This document shows positions 18,361 to 25,936 of a stretch of DNA of 64,000 nt, one piece after another; the stretch's first letter is position 1; the number at the start of each line of letters is the position of its first letter. Made by a program: the position numbers and the translations under genes. Origin of the DNA: PALSA-1353 sp050012375 (GTDB taxonomy: Bacteria > Planctomycetota > Phycisphaerae > Tepidisphaerales > Tepidisphaeraceae); contig JBEKHH010000003.1 of NCBI GenBank assembly GCA_050012375.1, forward strand, positions 93,883 through 157,882. Reading direction: 5' to 3'. The notes under the pieces were generated by a model. The model searched no databases. It worked only from the letters and a program-made list of their open reading frames with translations, and was not told where the DNA came from.

Positions 18361-19884
18361 ATGGGTTATCTTTTGGGCATCGACATCGGCACGAGCGGGA
18401 CCAAAACGCTGCTCTGCGATGAAAAAGGCCAAGTCCTGGCGACGGCCATGGCGGAGCATCCGATTTCTTCGCCCAAGCCGGGGTGGTCGGAGCAGAATCC
18501 GCTGGATTGGTGGAAAGCCGCCGTCCAAGCGACAAAAGCCGTGCGAAAGCGCGCCGGCGTCAAGCCGGCCGACATCAAAGGCATCGGCCTTTCGGGCCAG
18601 ATGCACGGCAGCGTCTTTCTCGGCGACGGGGCCAAACCGCTTCGTCCCGCGATCCTTTGGAACGACCAGCGAACTGCCGAGCAATGCGCCCAGATCGAAT
18701 CCCGCGCGGGCGGCCGCTCCGGCCTGATTGAACTCGTGGCCAACCCCGCACTCACCGGCTTCACCGCCCCCAAGATTCTTTGGGTCCGCCAGATTGAGCC
18801 CAAGGTTTACGAGAAAACGAAACACATTCTGTTGCCGAAGGATTACATCCGCTATCGGCTCACGGGCGAATATGCCACCGAAGTCAGCGACGCCAGCGGA
18901 ACGTTGCTTCTGGACGTGGTGAATCGGCAATGGTCGGATCGGCTGCTGGAACTATTGGAAATCGACCGGGCGTTGTTGCCCAGGCTGCACGAGTCAACGG
19001 AAGTGACGGGGATGCTGAGCGCCGGCGCGGCTGAGGAGCTTGGATTGTCCGCCCGAACGCCCGTCGTCGGCGGTGGCGGAGATCAGGCCGCCGGCGCGGT
19101 GGGCAACGGAATTGTTGCCGCCGGGATCGTCAGCGCCACGCTCGGCACCAGCGGCGTCGTCTTCGCGCACAGCGATCAGCCGGTGCGCGATCCGCAGGGA
19201 CGCGTTCACACCATGTGCCACGCCGTTCCCGGAAAATGGTGCGTTTTCGGGTGCATGCTTTCAGCCGGCGGATCGTTCCAGTGGTTCCGGAACAATCTCG
19301 GCGCAGCCGAGATCGCCGAAGCGAAAAAGAAAAAGCTCGATCCCTACGCGCTGCTGATTCACCAGGCCCGGCTCGCCCCGCCGGGAAGCGAAGGATTGCA
19401 ATTCCTGCCCTACCTGACCGGCGAGCGATGCCCCTATCCCGATCCCATGGCCCGCGGCGGATGGATCGGCCTGACATCACGCACCACACGGCCGATGTTG
19501 ATCCGTTCCTTGTTGGAAGGCGTGACCTTCGGCATGCGCGATGCGCTGGAGATCATGCAGGCCATGGGCGTCCCCATTACCCAGGTGCGTGCCAGCGGCG
19601 GCGGCGCGCGCAGCGACTTTTGGCGCTCGCTACAGGCCGACATCTATCGCAAGCCGATCGTCACCACCAACGCCGATGAGGGCCCGGCATATGGCGTGGC
19701 GCTCCTCGCCGGCGTCGGCGCCGGAGTGTGGAGCAGCGTCGAGCAGGCCGCCGCTACGTGCATCAAGCAGACGAAGAAACTCAACCCGAACAAGAAGATG
19801 GCCGAGCTGTACGATCGACAGTATGCGGTGTATCACAAGCTGTATGGAGATTTGAAGGAACGTTTTGCGGAGATGGCGGGGTGA
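18361..19884 (+). CDS. xylB: Xylulokinase
   Basis: 507 residues from the ATG at 18361, which follows a GGAGG ribosome-binding site; the frame is open further upstream but without family similarity. The enzyme phosphorylates D-xylulose with ATP. FGGY-family motifs are clear: LGIDIGTSGTKTLL (phosphate-binding), GLSGQMHGSVFLG with the catalytic-region residues, ATLGTSGVVFAHSD and RASGGGARSDFWRSLQADI (adenosine motif). No xylose isomerase or transporter is adjacent. An intergenic palindrome of the CCCCTC...GAGGGG type follows directly. Confidence 0.94.
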   Translation: MGYLLGIDIGTSGTKTLLCDEKGQVLATAMAEHPISSPKPGWSEQNPLDWWKAAVQATKAVRKRAGVKPADIKGIGLSGQMHGSVFLGDGAKPLRPAILWNDQRTAEQCAQIESRAGGRSGLIELVANPALTGFTAPKILWVRQIEPKVYEKTKHILLPKDYIRYRLTGEYATEVSDASGTLLLDVVNRQWSDRLLELLEIDRALLPRLHESTEVTGMLSAGAAEELGLSARTPVVGGGGDQAAGAVGNGIVAAGIVSATLGTSGVVFAHSDQPVRDPQGRVHTMCHAVPGKWCVFGCMLSAGGSFQWFRNNLGAAEIAEAKKKKLDPYALLIHQARLAPPGSEGLQFLPYLTGERCPYPDPMARGGWIGLTSRTTRPMLIRSLLEGVTFGMRDALEIMQAMGVPITQVRASGGGARSDFWRSLQADIYRKPIVTTNADEGPAYGVALLAGVGAGVWSSVEQAAATCIKQTKKLNPNKKMAELYDRQYAVYHKLYGDLKERFAEMAG

Positions 19885-19904
19885 GCCCAGGAAGGCGGCG
19901 CTTT

Positions 19905-19948
19905 CCCCCTCGCCCCGGTAATCCGGGGAGAGGGTTGGGGTGAGGGGC
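19905..19948. repeat. GC-rich inverted repeat (CCCTCGCCCC / GGGGTGAGGGG type)
   Basis: Just past the xylB stop. CCCCTCGCCCCGG and CCGGGGAGAGGG pair across TAAT, followed by GTTGGGGTGAGGGG. Such CCCTCACCCCAACCCTCTCCCC-like elements are common dispersed intergenic repeats. It may form the 3' hairpin of the xylB mRNA. Confidence 0.6.
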
Positions 19949-19965
19949 TGCATTCGTTATCATGC

Positions 19966-20018
19966 TTCGTCTCCGCGTCCGTCTCAGCGCCCTCAGCGAA
20001 CTCCGCGGTTCAATTAGA
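19966..20018. repeat. Half copy of the CGCGGAGA-type intergenic repeat
   Basis: CTTCGTCTCCGCGTCCGTCTCAGCG followed by CTCAGCGAACTCCGCGGTTCAATT is one arm of the inverted repeat found in full at 23731-23824 and 35431-35536. Its partner arm is missing here, so this copy is a half element. It lies in the 182 bases between xylB and the antitoxin gene. Confidence 0.6.
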
Positions 20019-20054
20019 TTTTTGAATTCAAGCGGCCGGGAATCGGCCCGACGA

Positions 20055-20060
20055 TATACT
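20055..20060 (+). promoter_or_regulatory. Putative -10 box directly before the antitoxin start
   Basis: TATACT lies exactly six bases before the ATG at 20067. A transcript from it would start at or next to the start codon, so the mRNA would be leaderless. No -35 hexamer with good spacing is visible. The same six-base distance occurs at the parD and hicB genes in this window. Confidence 0.45.
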
Positions 20061-20066
20061 CCAGAT

Positions 20067-20267
20067 ATGGGTACCTTGCCGGAAATCCAGGCAGCAGTAC
20101 GCAATCTTTCCCCATCCGATCTTTCCAGCTTCCGAAAATGGTTCCACGAATTCGATGCCGAAGCCTGGGACCGGCAATTGGAGCGGGACGTGCGGGCCAA
20201 TCGGCTCGACGCCTTGGCTGAGGAAGCCATCAAAGACTTGCGTGAGGGGCGCACCACCAAACTGTGA
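20067..20267 (+). CDS. Small antitoxin-like protein
   Basis: 66 residues from the ATG at 20067. LSPSDLSSFRKWFHEFDAEAWDR and the C-terminal AEEAIKDLREGRTTKL are typical of short acidic-helical antitoxins encoded before RelE/ParE-like toxins. Its stop overlaps the GTG start of the following gene (GTGA), the usual coupling in such pairs. The toxin partner is broken, so this antitoxin is an orphan. The longer upstream frame runs through repeat sequence and is not used. Confidence 0.7.
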   Translation: MGTLPEIQAAVRNLSPSDLSSFRKWFHEFDAEAWDRQLERDVRANRLDALAEEAIKDLREGRTTKL

Positions 20268-20452
20268 CCCACCGCGCCAGCGTAAGGTTCTGGGGCTATT
20301 ACCAGCGCCTGCCCGAACCAATCCGTCGCCTGGTCGATGAGAATTTCAAGTTGCTGAAGGAAAATCCGAAACCAGAAATCCGAATGGCGAATCAAGCCCA
20401 AAACCAGAAACCCGAAACGAAGACCGTTTCGTCATTCGGATTTCGGATTTGA
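20264..20452 (+). pseudogene. Truncated RelE/ParE-like toxin
   Basis: The first 35 or so codons (MTHRASVRFWGYYQRL, then IRRLVDENFKLLKENP) match the start of a common RelE/ParE-type toxin family. At about 20370 the frame runs into palindromic repeat sequence (CCGAAACCAGAAATCCGAATGG) and stops at 20452. The expected core strands and catalytic C-terminus are absent. Read as a toxin gene cut by a repeat element. Confidence 0.65.
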
Positions 20453-20505
20453 TTCGTCCCCGGCGCGCCGGGACCTTCGGCATTCTGGTTTCGCACTTTC
20501 GGTCT
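20371..20505. repeat. AATCCGAA-type palindromic intergenic repeat
   Basis: GAAATCCGAATGGCGAA and TTCGTCATTCGGATTTC are inverted copies on either side of an AAACCAGAAACCCGAAACGAAG core. Further on, CATTCTGGTTTCGCACTTTCGG repeats the same theme inverted. The element fills the gap between the broken toxin and the Kdo-hydroxylase-like gene and supplies the last codons of the former. Confidence 0.65.
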
Positions 20506-21444
20506 TTACCCGACAAGCGCTTTCCCGCAGTGCTTCTCCAGCACACGCAGCGGGCATCTCTCCGGCGTCACCATCGCCTTCACCGGAATAATGAACGTCT
20601 GCTCCGTCATGAACTGCCCCGATATTGCCGCGTGCGGGACCTGGTCCGTGTACACCATCCACGTGCTGCCGGCGGGAAATTCCAGGCGAAGCTTGGGCCA
20701 CTTCGTCTGGTACTCGGTGCTGTCCTTCAGATAGTCGTGAAAACGCAGCATGAAGCGGTCGTAGGCGCTGCGGTCCAAACCCTTGACGCCCACCGCCCGC
20801 ATGACCAGGGCGAAAACTTTTTTGATCTTCTCCCCCGCCGAGCCGGATTCGCGGGCAAATCGCCCCAAGCCCGCCTCATCGGCGAATGTCTTGACCAGAA
20901 GCGGAAACTTCTCGGTCGTCTCCCAAATGCGCGGACGGGTTGGATTGATGTTGGTGAACACCCGCAGAATTCGCCCGCCGTGCGTCGGGCGGCTTGGAAA
21001 CGCGTCCACGTGCATCAGATCGTTACGCTTGTGCGCGGGCAGGTCGCGGCCCTTTTCCTCCAGCGGCCGATAGCTGGCAAAATCCAGCGTCCAGTGCGGC
21101 GCGTAGGGCGCCAGAAAAACGCTTAGAAAGCGCGTGACCTCCTTGGAATACCGCCGCATGATCTCGTGCAGGCGCTGGTTGTCCTCCGCTGTTTCACAGG
21201 CGTCGCCGCGCAGAACGTCCTGCCTTGGACGATACGAGACGTTCTTGTGAACCTTCAGCCCGCTCTGTTTCTGCCCCAGCAGGAATTCCCGGTCCTCCGG
21301 CGAGAATTCAAACGGAGTGGATTCGAAAGCGAGGATCTCGCCGTCTTCGAGATACTGGCAATATTTTCGCGAAAGTTCCTCCGCCCGCGCCGGGTCGGTC
21401 CATCCCTGCTTAACGCGGTAGTCCGTCACGTCGATTTTGGCCAT
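20506..21444 (-). CDS. kdoO: Kdo hydroxylase-family protein (Fe(II)/2-oxoglutarate type)
   Basis: About 312 residues from the ATG at 21444; the frame is open to 21633 but that part is not family-like. I recognise it as similar to KdoO, which hydroxylates the Kdo sugar of lipopolysaccharide at its 3-position. NDLMHVDAFPSRPTHGGRILRV holds a His-x-Asp iron-binding pair, with a basic segment after it, and TWMVYTDQVPHAAISGQF supplies the likely second His. Arg in the region after that would bind 2-oxoglutarate. If right, the cell has Kdo-containing lipopolysaccharide. Divergent from the membrane-protein gene at 21627. Confidence 0.62.
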   Translation of the reverse strand: MAKIDVTDYRVKQGWTDPARAEELSRKYCQYLEDGEILAFESTPFEFSPEDREFLLGQKQSGLKVHKNVSYRPRQDVLRGDACETAEDNQRLHEIMRRYSKEVTRFLSVFLAPYAPHWTLDFASYRPLEEKGRDLPAHKRNDLMHVDAFPSRPTHGGRILRVFTNINPTRPRIWETTEKFPLLVKTFADEAGLGRFARESGSAGEKIKKVFALVMRAVGVKGLDRSAYDRFMLRFHDYLKDSTEYQTKWPKLRLEFPAGSTWMVYTDQVPHAAISGQFMTEQTFIIPVKAMVTPERCPLRVLEKHCGKALVG

Positions 21445-21626
21445 GGAACACGGTCTCCAAAAAAGGGCTTCCCCAACTGTTCCGTCATCCGGAGAATCCA
21501 TTCCCCGCATGGTGCAAGTCATTGTAGCGGCCCGAATGGCGAGGAAAAGAGGAACAACAGAGCCGCACCCGTGCCGCCCCGGTCTGACTCCGCTGGGCGA
21601 CACGCCCCCGCTCCTTCGCATATAGT

Positions 21627-22109
21627 ATGCCAATGCTTCGCAGAATCGCCGCCGCTCTGGTCTGCATCGCCTGGGCGCTGTGGTTCGGCGGATTGGCCAG
21701 CCTGTTCCTCCTGGTCACCCGGCTCTTCACTGAGGACCGCCAAACCGCCCTGAAGGCCGCCCCGCGAATGTTTCTGGCCTTCGAGCGCTATCAGCTCCTG
21801 CTCGCAATGGCCGCGCTGCTCGGGGCGGTGGTTTGGCGCATCCGGGCCAAGTCCCTGCGCGTGACTGTCTTGTTCTGGATGCTGGCGGCGGCTTCGCTCC
21901 CGGCGGCGCTTGGGCCGATGCTCCTCACCGGACCCATGGAGCAATTGCGATTGCGCGGCCAATCGTCTTCGCCCCAGTTCAAGAAATTGCACGGAGAATC
22001 GATGATCGTATATTGCGCGGAGACTTTGGTCCTGCTGGCCGCGGGATTGACCCTGCCATGGGCCATGCGGGAGGAAGACAAATCCGATGGAACCGTTGTC
22101 CGCGGATGA
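21627..22109 (+). CDS. DUF4149-like membrane protein
   Basis: 160 residues with four hydrophobic helices (AAALVCIAWALWFGGLASLFL, LLLAMAALLGAVVW, VLFWMLAAASLPAALG, AETLVLLAAGLTLPWAM). FKKLHGESMIVYCAETLVLLAAG matches the C-terminal pattern of DUF4149 proteins, which are uncharacterised. The 3' end overlaps the start of the TPR-glycosyltransferase gene by 23 bases in another frame, so the two are probably co-transcribed. Confidence 0.7.
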   Translation: MPMLRRIAAALVCIAWALWFGGLASLFLLVTRLFTEDRQTALKAAPRMFLAFERYQLLLAMAALLGAVVWRIRAKSLRVTVLFWMLAAASLPAALGPMLLTGPMEQLRLRGQSSSPQFKKLHGESMIVYCAETLVLLAAGLTLPWAMREEDKSDGTVVRG

Positions 22110-23730
22110 ACAACTCGAAAAGGCCCTGCGTCATCACACCGCCGGCGAACTCGCCGAGGCCGAGGCGATTTACCGCGCCCTGGTCGAGCGGGACGCCGGC
22201 GACGCCGATGCCCTGCATTTGCTCGGCGCACTGATCGCGCAGAAGGGCGACGGCCTCGCCGCCCTCGGTTTCATTGATCGCGCCATCGCCATCGATCCCA
22301 GTTGCGCTGATTTCCACAACAACAAGGGATTGATCTTGGCCAATCTCGGGCGGACGGACGACGCCGTCGCCGCCCACGCCGAGGCGGTGCGGCTTCGTCC
22401 GGATTTTGCCGAAGCCAATAACAATCTCGGCAACGCGCTGCTCAAAAAGGGAGCAATCGCCGAAGCCGTCTCGGCCTATCGACGGACCATCGCCCTCCGC
22501 CCCAACTACGCCAACGCTCACAGCAACCTCGGCGTCGCCCTTCAGAAGCAGCAGAAGCTCGACGACGCGATCGCCGCCTATCGCATGGCTGTGCAGTGTC
22601 AGCCCGATCACGGCGAGGCGCACAGCAATCTCGGGGTCGCCCTGCGGGAGACCGGCCGGATGGACGAAGCGATTGAGGAGTATCGCGCCGCGATCCGTTG
22701 CGATGACCAATGCGTCGAAGCCTACGTCAACCTTGGCGCGGCATTGCACGAAACGGGCCACGGCGAGGAAGCGATCGCCATTCTCACCCGTGCCATCGAA
22801 TTGGACCCGCAGCACGAGCCCGCGCATTACAATTTGTCTCTGTCGCTGCTGAAAAAAGGCCAATACGAGCGTGGCTGGCGGGAATACGAACATCGCGCTT
22901 TCGCCCTGTGGGCCCGCCGCAAATTCGCCCCACCCATTTGGGACGGGAGCGAGTTGTCGGGCAAGACGATCCTCCTTCCCGGCGAGGGTGGATTTGGCGA
23001 CGCGATCCAGTTCGCGCGATATGTTCCGATGGTCAAGAAACGCGGCGGCCGAATCATCGTGCAGGTCCAATCCGATCTGGTTCGTCTGCTGAAGCGCGTC
23101 GAGGGCGCCGATGAGGTCTTGCCCAAGGACCACCCCTTGCCCACAATCGACGTGTACTGTCCCCTTTTAAGCCTGCCGAGGATTTTCGGCACCACGCCGC
23201 GGAACATACCGGCCGCGCCGTATTTGACCGCGGATGCATCCGTATCCCAGCGTTGGGCCTCAAGATTATCCGGCCACAAGGGTCTTCGCGTCGGGCTGGC
23301 ATGGGCCGGATCGACTGCCCACCGCAACGATAAAAATCGCTCGATCCCCCTGAGTCAATTCGCCCCGCTTCGCGCGGTGACGGAGATTCGCCTGTTCAGC
23401 CTTCAGAAGGACCGGGCCGGCGAAAGCTCGCCCACCATCGACATGATCGATTGGACCGCCCAACTCAGCGACTTCGCCGATACCGCCGGTTTGATCGCGA
23501 ACCTCGATCGGGTCATTTCAGTCGACACCGCCGTTGCCCATTTGGCCGGGGCCATGGGGAAGAAGGTTTGGTTGCTCCTGCCCTATGTCGCGGACTGGCG
23601 CTGGCTGGAGGATCGGTCCGACAGTCCCTGGTATCCCACCCTGCAACTGTTCCGCCAGGAAAAGCCCGGTGATTGGGACCCCGTCATCGCCAAGGTCGCC
23701 CAGGCATTGAAAGCGGAGCAAATCATTTAA
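22087..23730 (+). CDS. TPR protein with C-terminal GT9-like domain, second copy
   Basis: 547 residues starting after a GGAGGA site. About 250 residues of TPRs (for example NNLGNALLKKGAIAEAVSAY, NLGVALQKQQKLDDAIAAY) precede the shared family domain: GWREYEHR linker, PPIWDGSELSGKTILLPGEG, FGDAIQFARYVPMVKKRGG, ISVDTAVAHLAGAMG and DWRWLEDRSDSPWYPT. The GEGGFGD loop corresponds to the donor-binding region of GT-B enzymes. It resembles 2651-4738 and 35596-37710 but has fewer repeats. Probably cytoplasmic. Acceptor unknown. Confidence 0.87.
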   Translation: MEPLSADEQLEKALRHHTAGELAEAEAIYRALVERDAGDADALHLLGALIAQKGDGLAALGFIDRAIAIDPSCADFHNNKGLILANLGRTDDAVAAHAEAVRLRPDFAEANNNLGNALLKKGAIAEAVSAYRRTIALRPNYANAHSNLGVALQKQQKLDDAIAAYRMAVQCQPDHGEAHSNLGVALRETGRMDEAIEEYRAAIRCDDQCVEAYVNLGAALHETGHGEEAIAILTRAIELDPQHEPAHYNLSLSLLKKGQYERGWREYEHRAFALWARRKFAPPIWDGSELSGKTILLPGEGGFGDAIQFARYVPMVKKRGGRIIVQVQSDLVRLLKRVEGADEVLPKDHPLPTIDVYCPLLSLPRIFGTTPRNIPAAPYLTADASVSQRWASRLSGHKGLRVGLAWAGSTAHRNDKNRSIPLSQFAPLRAVTEIRLFSLQKDRAGESSPTIDMIDWTAQLSDFADTAGLIANLDRVISVDTAVAHLAGAMGKKVWLLLPYVADWRWLEDRSDSPWYPTLQLFRQEKPGDWDPVIAKVAQALKAEQII

Positions 23731-23824
23731 CCGCTGAGCACGCGGAGATCGCCGAGAAGAAATAACAGAATCCGTTTTTGTGTTTCCTCTCCGCGTCTGT
23801 CTCCGCGTCCTCCGCGGTTAAATT
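23731..23824. repeat. CGCGGAGA-type inverted repeat, complete copy
   Basis: CCGCTGAGCACGCGGAGATCG (left) pairs with TCTCCGCGTCCTCCGCGGTTAA (right), arms about 33 bases with several mismatches and a loop near AACAGAATCCGTTTTTGTG. The arms are themselves tandem units of roughly CGCGGAGAC. It lies directly after the TPR-GT stop codon, and could be a 3' hairpin. A 13-base piece of the TGCCGACT palindrome lies at 23869-23881. Confidence 0.7.
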
Positions 23825-23913
23825 AACCCTTGGAATTAAGGAGCCTGCGTGATTGGTGAAAAACACTGCTTCAGTCGGCACGTCTTCGTGCTGCATTGAA
23901 CCGTCCGCAAAAC

Positions 23914-25221
23914 TCATTCGTCCGTCAATTTCCCCGCCAGATAGCTCTCGTACGCGCTCATGTCCATGAAGCCGTGGCCCGAGAGGTTGAAGAGGATCAC
24001 CCGTTTTCGCTTTTCGTTTTTCGCCTGGATCGCTTCGTCGATGACGGCTTTGATCGCGTGGGCGGATTCGGGGGCGGCGATGATCCCTTCGGTCCGGGCG
24101 AATTGAACCGCCGCGTCGAAGACCGGAATTTGCTCGTACGCCCTGGCTTCGATGAGGCCGAGTTTTTTGGCGTGGCTGACGGTCGGGGCCATGCCGTGAT
24201 ATCGCAGCCCGCCGGCATGAATGCTCGGCGGCACGAAATCGTGGCCCAGCGTGTACATCATCATCAGCGGCGTCATCTGCGCCGTGTCGCCGAAATCGTA
24301 TCGCAATTCGCCTTTGGTCAGCGATGGACATGAGGCCGGCTCGACGGCGATCAATCGATATTTCTTCCCCTCGTGCAAGTTGCGATATAAGAAGGGGAAG
24401 GCGATGCCGGCGAAATTGCTCCCGCCCCCGGCGCAGGCGATCACCACGTCGGGCTCCTCCCCCGCCAACTCCATCTGCCGGATCGACTCCTGACCGACGA
24501 CGGTTTGATGAAGACAGACGTGATTGAGCACGCTTCCCAGGGCGTATTTGGTGCCGGGATGGGTGACGGTATCTTCCAATGCTTCGCTGATGGCGATGCC
24601 GAGGCTGCCGGGGTGATCGGGATTTTGCTGGATGAGTTTTCGGCCGAATTGCGTGTGATCGCTGGGGCTGGGATAAACGGTGGCGCCCCAGGTTTGCATG
24701 AGAATTTTGCGATACGGTTTTTGATGGAAGCTGACGCGCACCATGTACACGACGCACTCGATGCCGATGAAATTGCACGCCATGGCCAGGGACGAACCCC
24801 ACTGCCCGGCTCCGGTTTCCGTGGCGATGCGTTTGATGCCCGCCTGCTTGTTGTAATACGCCTGCGCGACGGCCGTGTTGGGTTTGTGACTGCCGGCCGG
24901 AGAGACGCCTTCATATTTGTAATAAATATGCGCCGGCGTGCCCAGCGCCTGTTCCAGGCGAACGGCCCGCCGCAGGGGCGTCGGTCGCCACAGCGCATAG
25001 GTTTGACGAACTTCATCGGGGATTTTTACGAATCGTTCGACGCTGACTTCCTGCTCGATGATGTTCATTGGGAAAATGGCGGCCAGGTCCTGCGGCCCGG
25101 CCGGCTGCTTCGTGCCCGGATGCAGCGGCGGCGGAACCGGCTGCGGAAAATCCGCCATGATGTTGTACCAATGCGTCGGAATCTGCTCTTGCGATAGCGT
25201 GAATAGGCTCGGTTGGCTCAC
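23914..25221 (-). CDS. trpB: Tryptophan synthase beta chain, TrpB2 type
   Basis: 435 residues from a GTG at 25221, which is preceded at eight bases by AAGGAG; the frame is open to 25281. It condenses indole with serine using pyridoxal phosphate. The Lys of GVSPAGSHKPNTA is the cofactor-binding residue; CAGGGSNFAG is the phosphate loop. The length and features such as ATETGAGQWGSSLAMACN fit the TrpB2 (TrpEb_2) subfamily, which does not need TrpA; no trpA is near. Such enzymes may salvage indole or act with other serine-derived substrates. Confidence 0.9.
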   Translation of the reverse strand: MSQPSLFTLSQEQIPTHWYNIMADFPQPVPPPLHPGTKQPAGPQDLAAIFPMNIIEQEVSVERFVKIPDEVRQTYALWRPTPLRRAVRLEQALGTPAHIYYKYEGVSPAGSHKPNTAVAQAYYNKQAGIKRIATETGAGQWGSSLAMACNFIGIECVVYMVRVSFHQKPYRKILMQTWGATVYPSPSDHTQFGRKLIQQNPDHPGSLGIAISEALEDTVTHPGTKYALGSVLNHVCLHQTVVGQESIRQMELAGEEPDVVIACAGGGSNFAGIAFPFLYRNLHEGKKYRLIAVEPASCPSLTKGELRYDFGDTAQMTPLMMMYTLGHDFVPPSIHAGGLRYHGMAPTVSHAKKLGLIEARAYEQIPVFDAAVQFARTEGIIAAPESAHAIKAVIDEAIQAKNEKRKRVILFNLSGHGFMDMSAYESYLAGKLTDE

Positions 25222-25372
25222 GGTCTCAGCTCCTTCTTTCGGCGAAAGCCCTATGGTAATGGCAACCGGCTTCGCCGTCACTGAAGCTGCGCGCCGTCGA
25301 GGCGCAAAAAGTCACCGTCCCACGCTCAGGCAGGGCGGTGACTATTCGATAGCGGGCGATTTCACGGATAGA

Positions 25373-25630
25373 TCAGCGGCCAGTGGCCCCGACCCACTCA
25401 GGATGATAGCGACCCTTCTGGTCCACAAATCGCGGGTTCAGCCACGGTCTGCCTTCCCATTCGGCATGGTATTTCCCAAATTGGTCGTAGGCAGCGAGAT
25501 CCGTTCCCACAACGCCCTGTTCGCCTGTGACCGCGTTCGGTCTTTCCGATTCTGATGCGCAACCGCCGGCGACCACGGGGATTGCAGCGGCAATTGCCAG
25601 CATGGCCAAGGCGATGGTCTTCCTAAACAT
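25373..25630 (-). CDS. Small lipoprotein
   Basis: 85 residues from the ATG at 25630, with GGAGG upstream. The signal sequence (TIALAMLAIAAAIPVVAGGC) ends in a lipobox. The mature part has two similar halves, DQFGKYHAEWEGRPWLNPRF and DQKGRYHPEWVG, that is, a duplicated (D)QxGxYHxEW motif. I do not know its function; it should sit in the outer or inner membrane facing the periplasm. Confidence 0.7.
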   Translation of the reverse strand: MFRKTIALAMLAIAAAIPVVAGGCASESERPNAVTGEQGVVGTDLAAYDQFGKYHAEWEGRPWLNPRFVDQKGRYHPEWVGATGR

Positions 25631-25799
25631 AAAAGCCTCCACACAAAAAGACAATTTTTAATCGACCCGCGGGACGCCCGCGAATGTCCTCGTTATCTCA
25701 CTAAACGAGGCGACCGGCGGGATGGGTTCAATTGGCTTGGTAAATTCCAGTTTTGCCAGGGCATTTCTGGGCTTTTCGGTTCCCCCCGCACGGCAATCA

Positions 25800-25900
25800 A
25801 AACCACCGCGAAGAGCGCGAAGACGGCCGCGAAGAAGGTCAGCTTGAATTAGACCGCATTTCTTCGCGTCTATCTTCGCGGCCTTCGTTGATATCCCGTA
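25800..25900. repeat. CGCGAAGA-type inverted repeat at the end of the 515-residue gene
   Basis: CCGCGAAGAGCGCGAAGACGG and TCTTCGCGTCTATCTTCGCGG are inverted copies, arms about 31 bases, of the same style as the repeats at 23731 and 35431 but with GAAG in place of GGAG. It lies 37 bases beyond the stop of the 515-residue gene. The 306-base gap 25631-25936 holds this repeat and nothing else that I can support. Confidence 0.7.
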
Positions 25901-25936
25901 GTTTCTTGTTTTCTTGGCAAACTTTCCAGATCGGAA

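Noticed and set aside
20506..21633. Longer version of the Kdo-hydroxylase-like gene starting at 21633
   Set aside because: The extra N-terminal residues are Cys/Arg-rich shadow sequence overlapping the divergent gene's start; the ATG at 21444 begins the family-like part.
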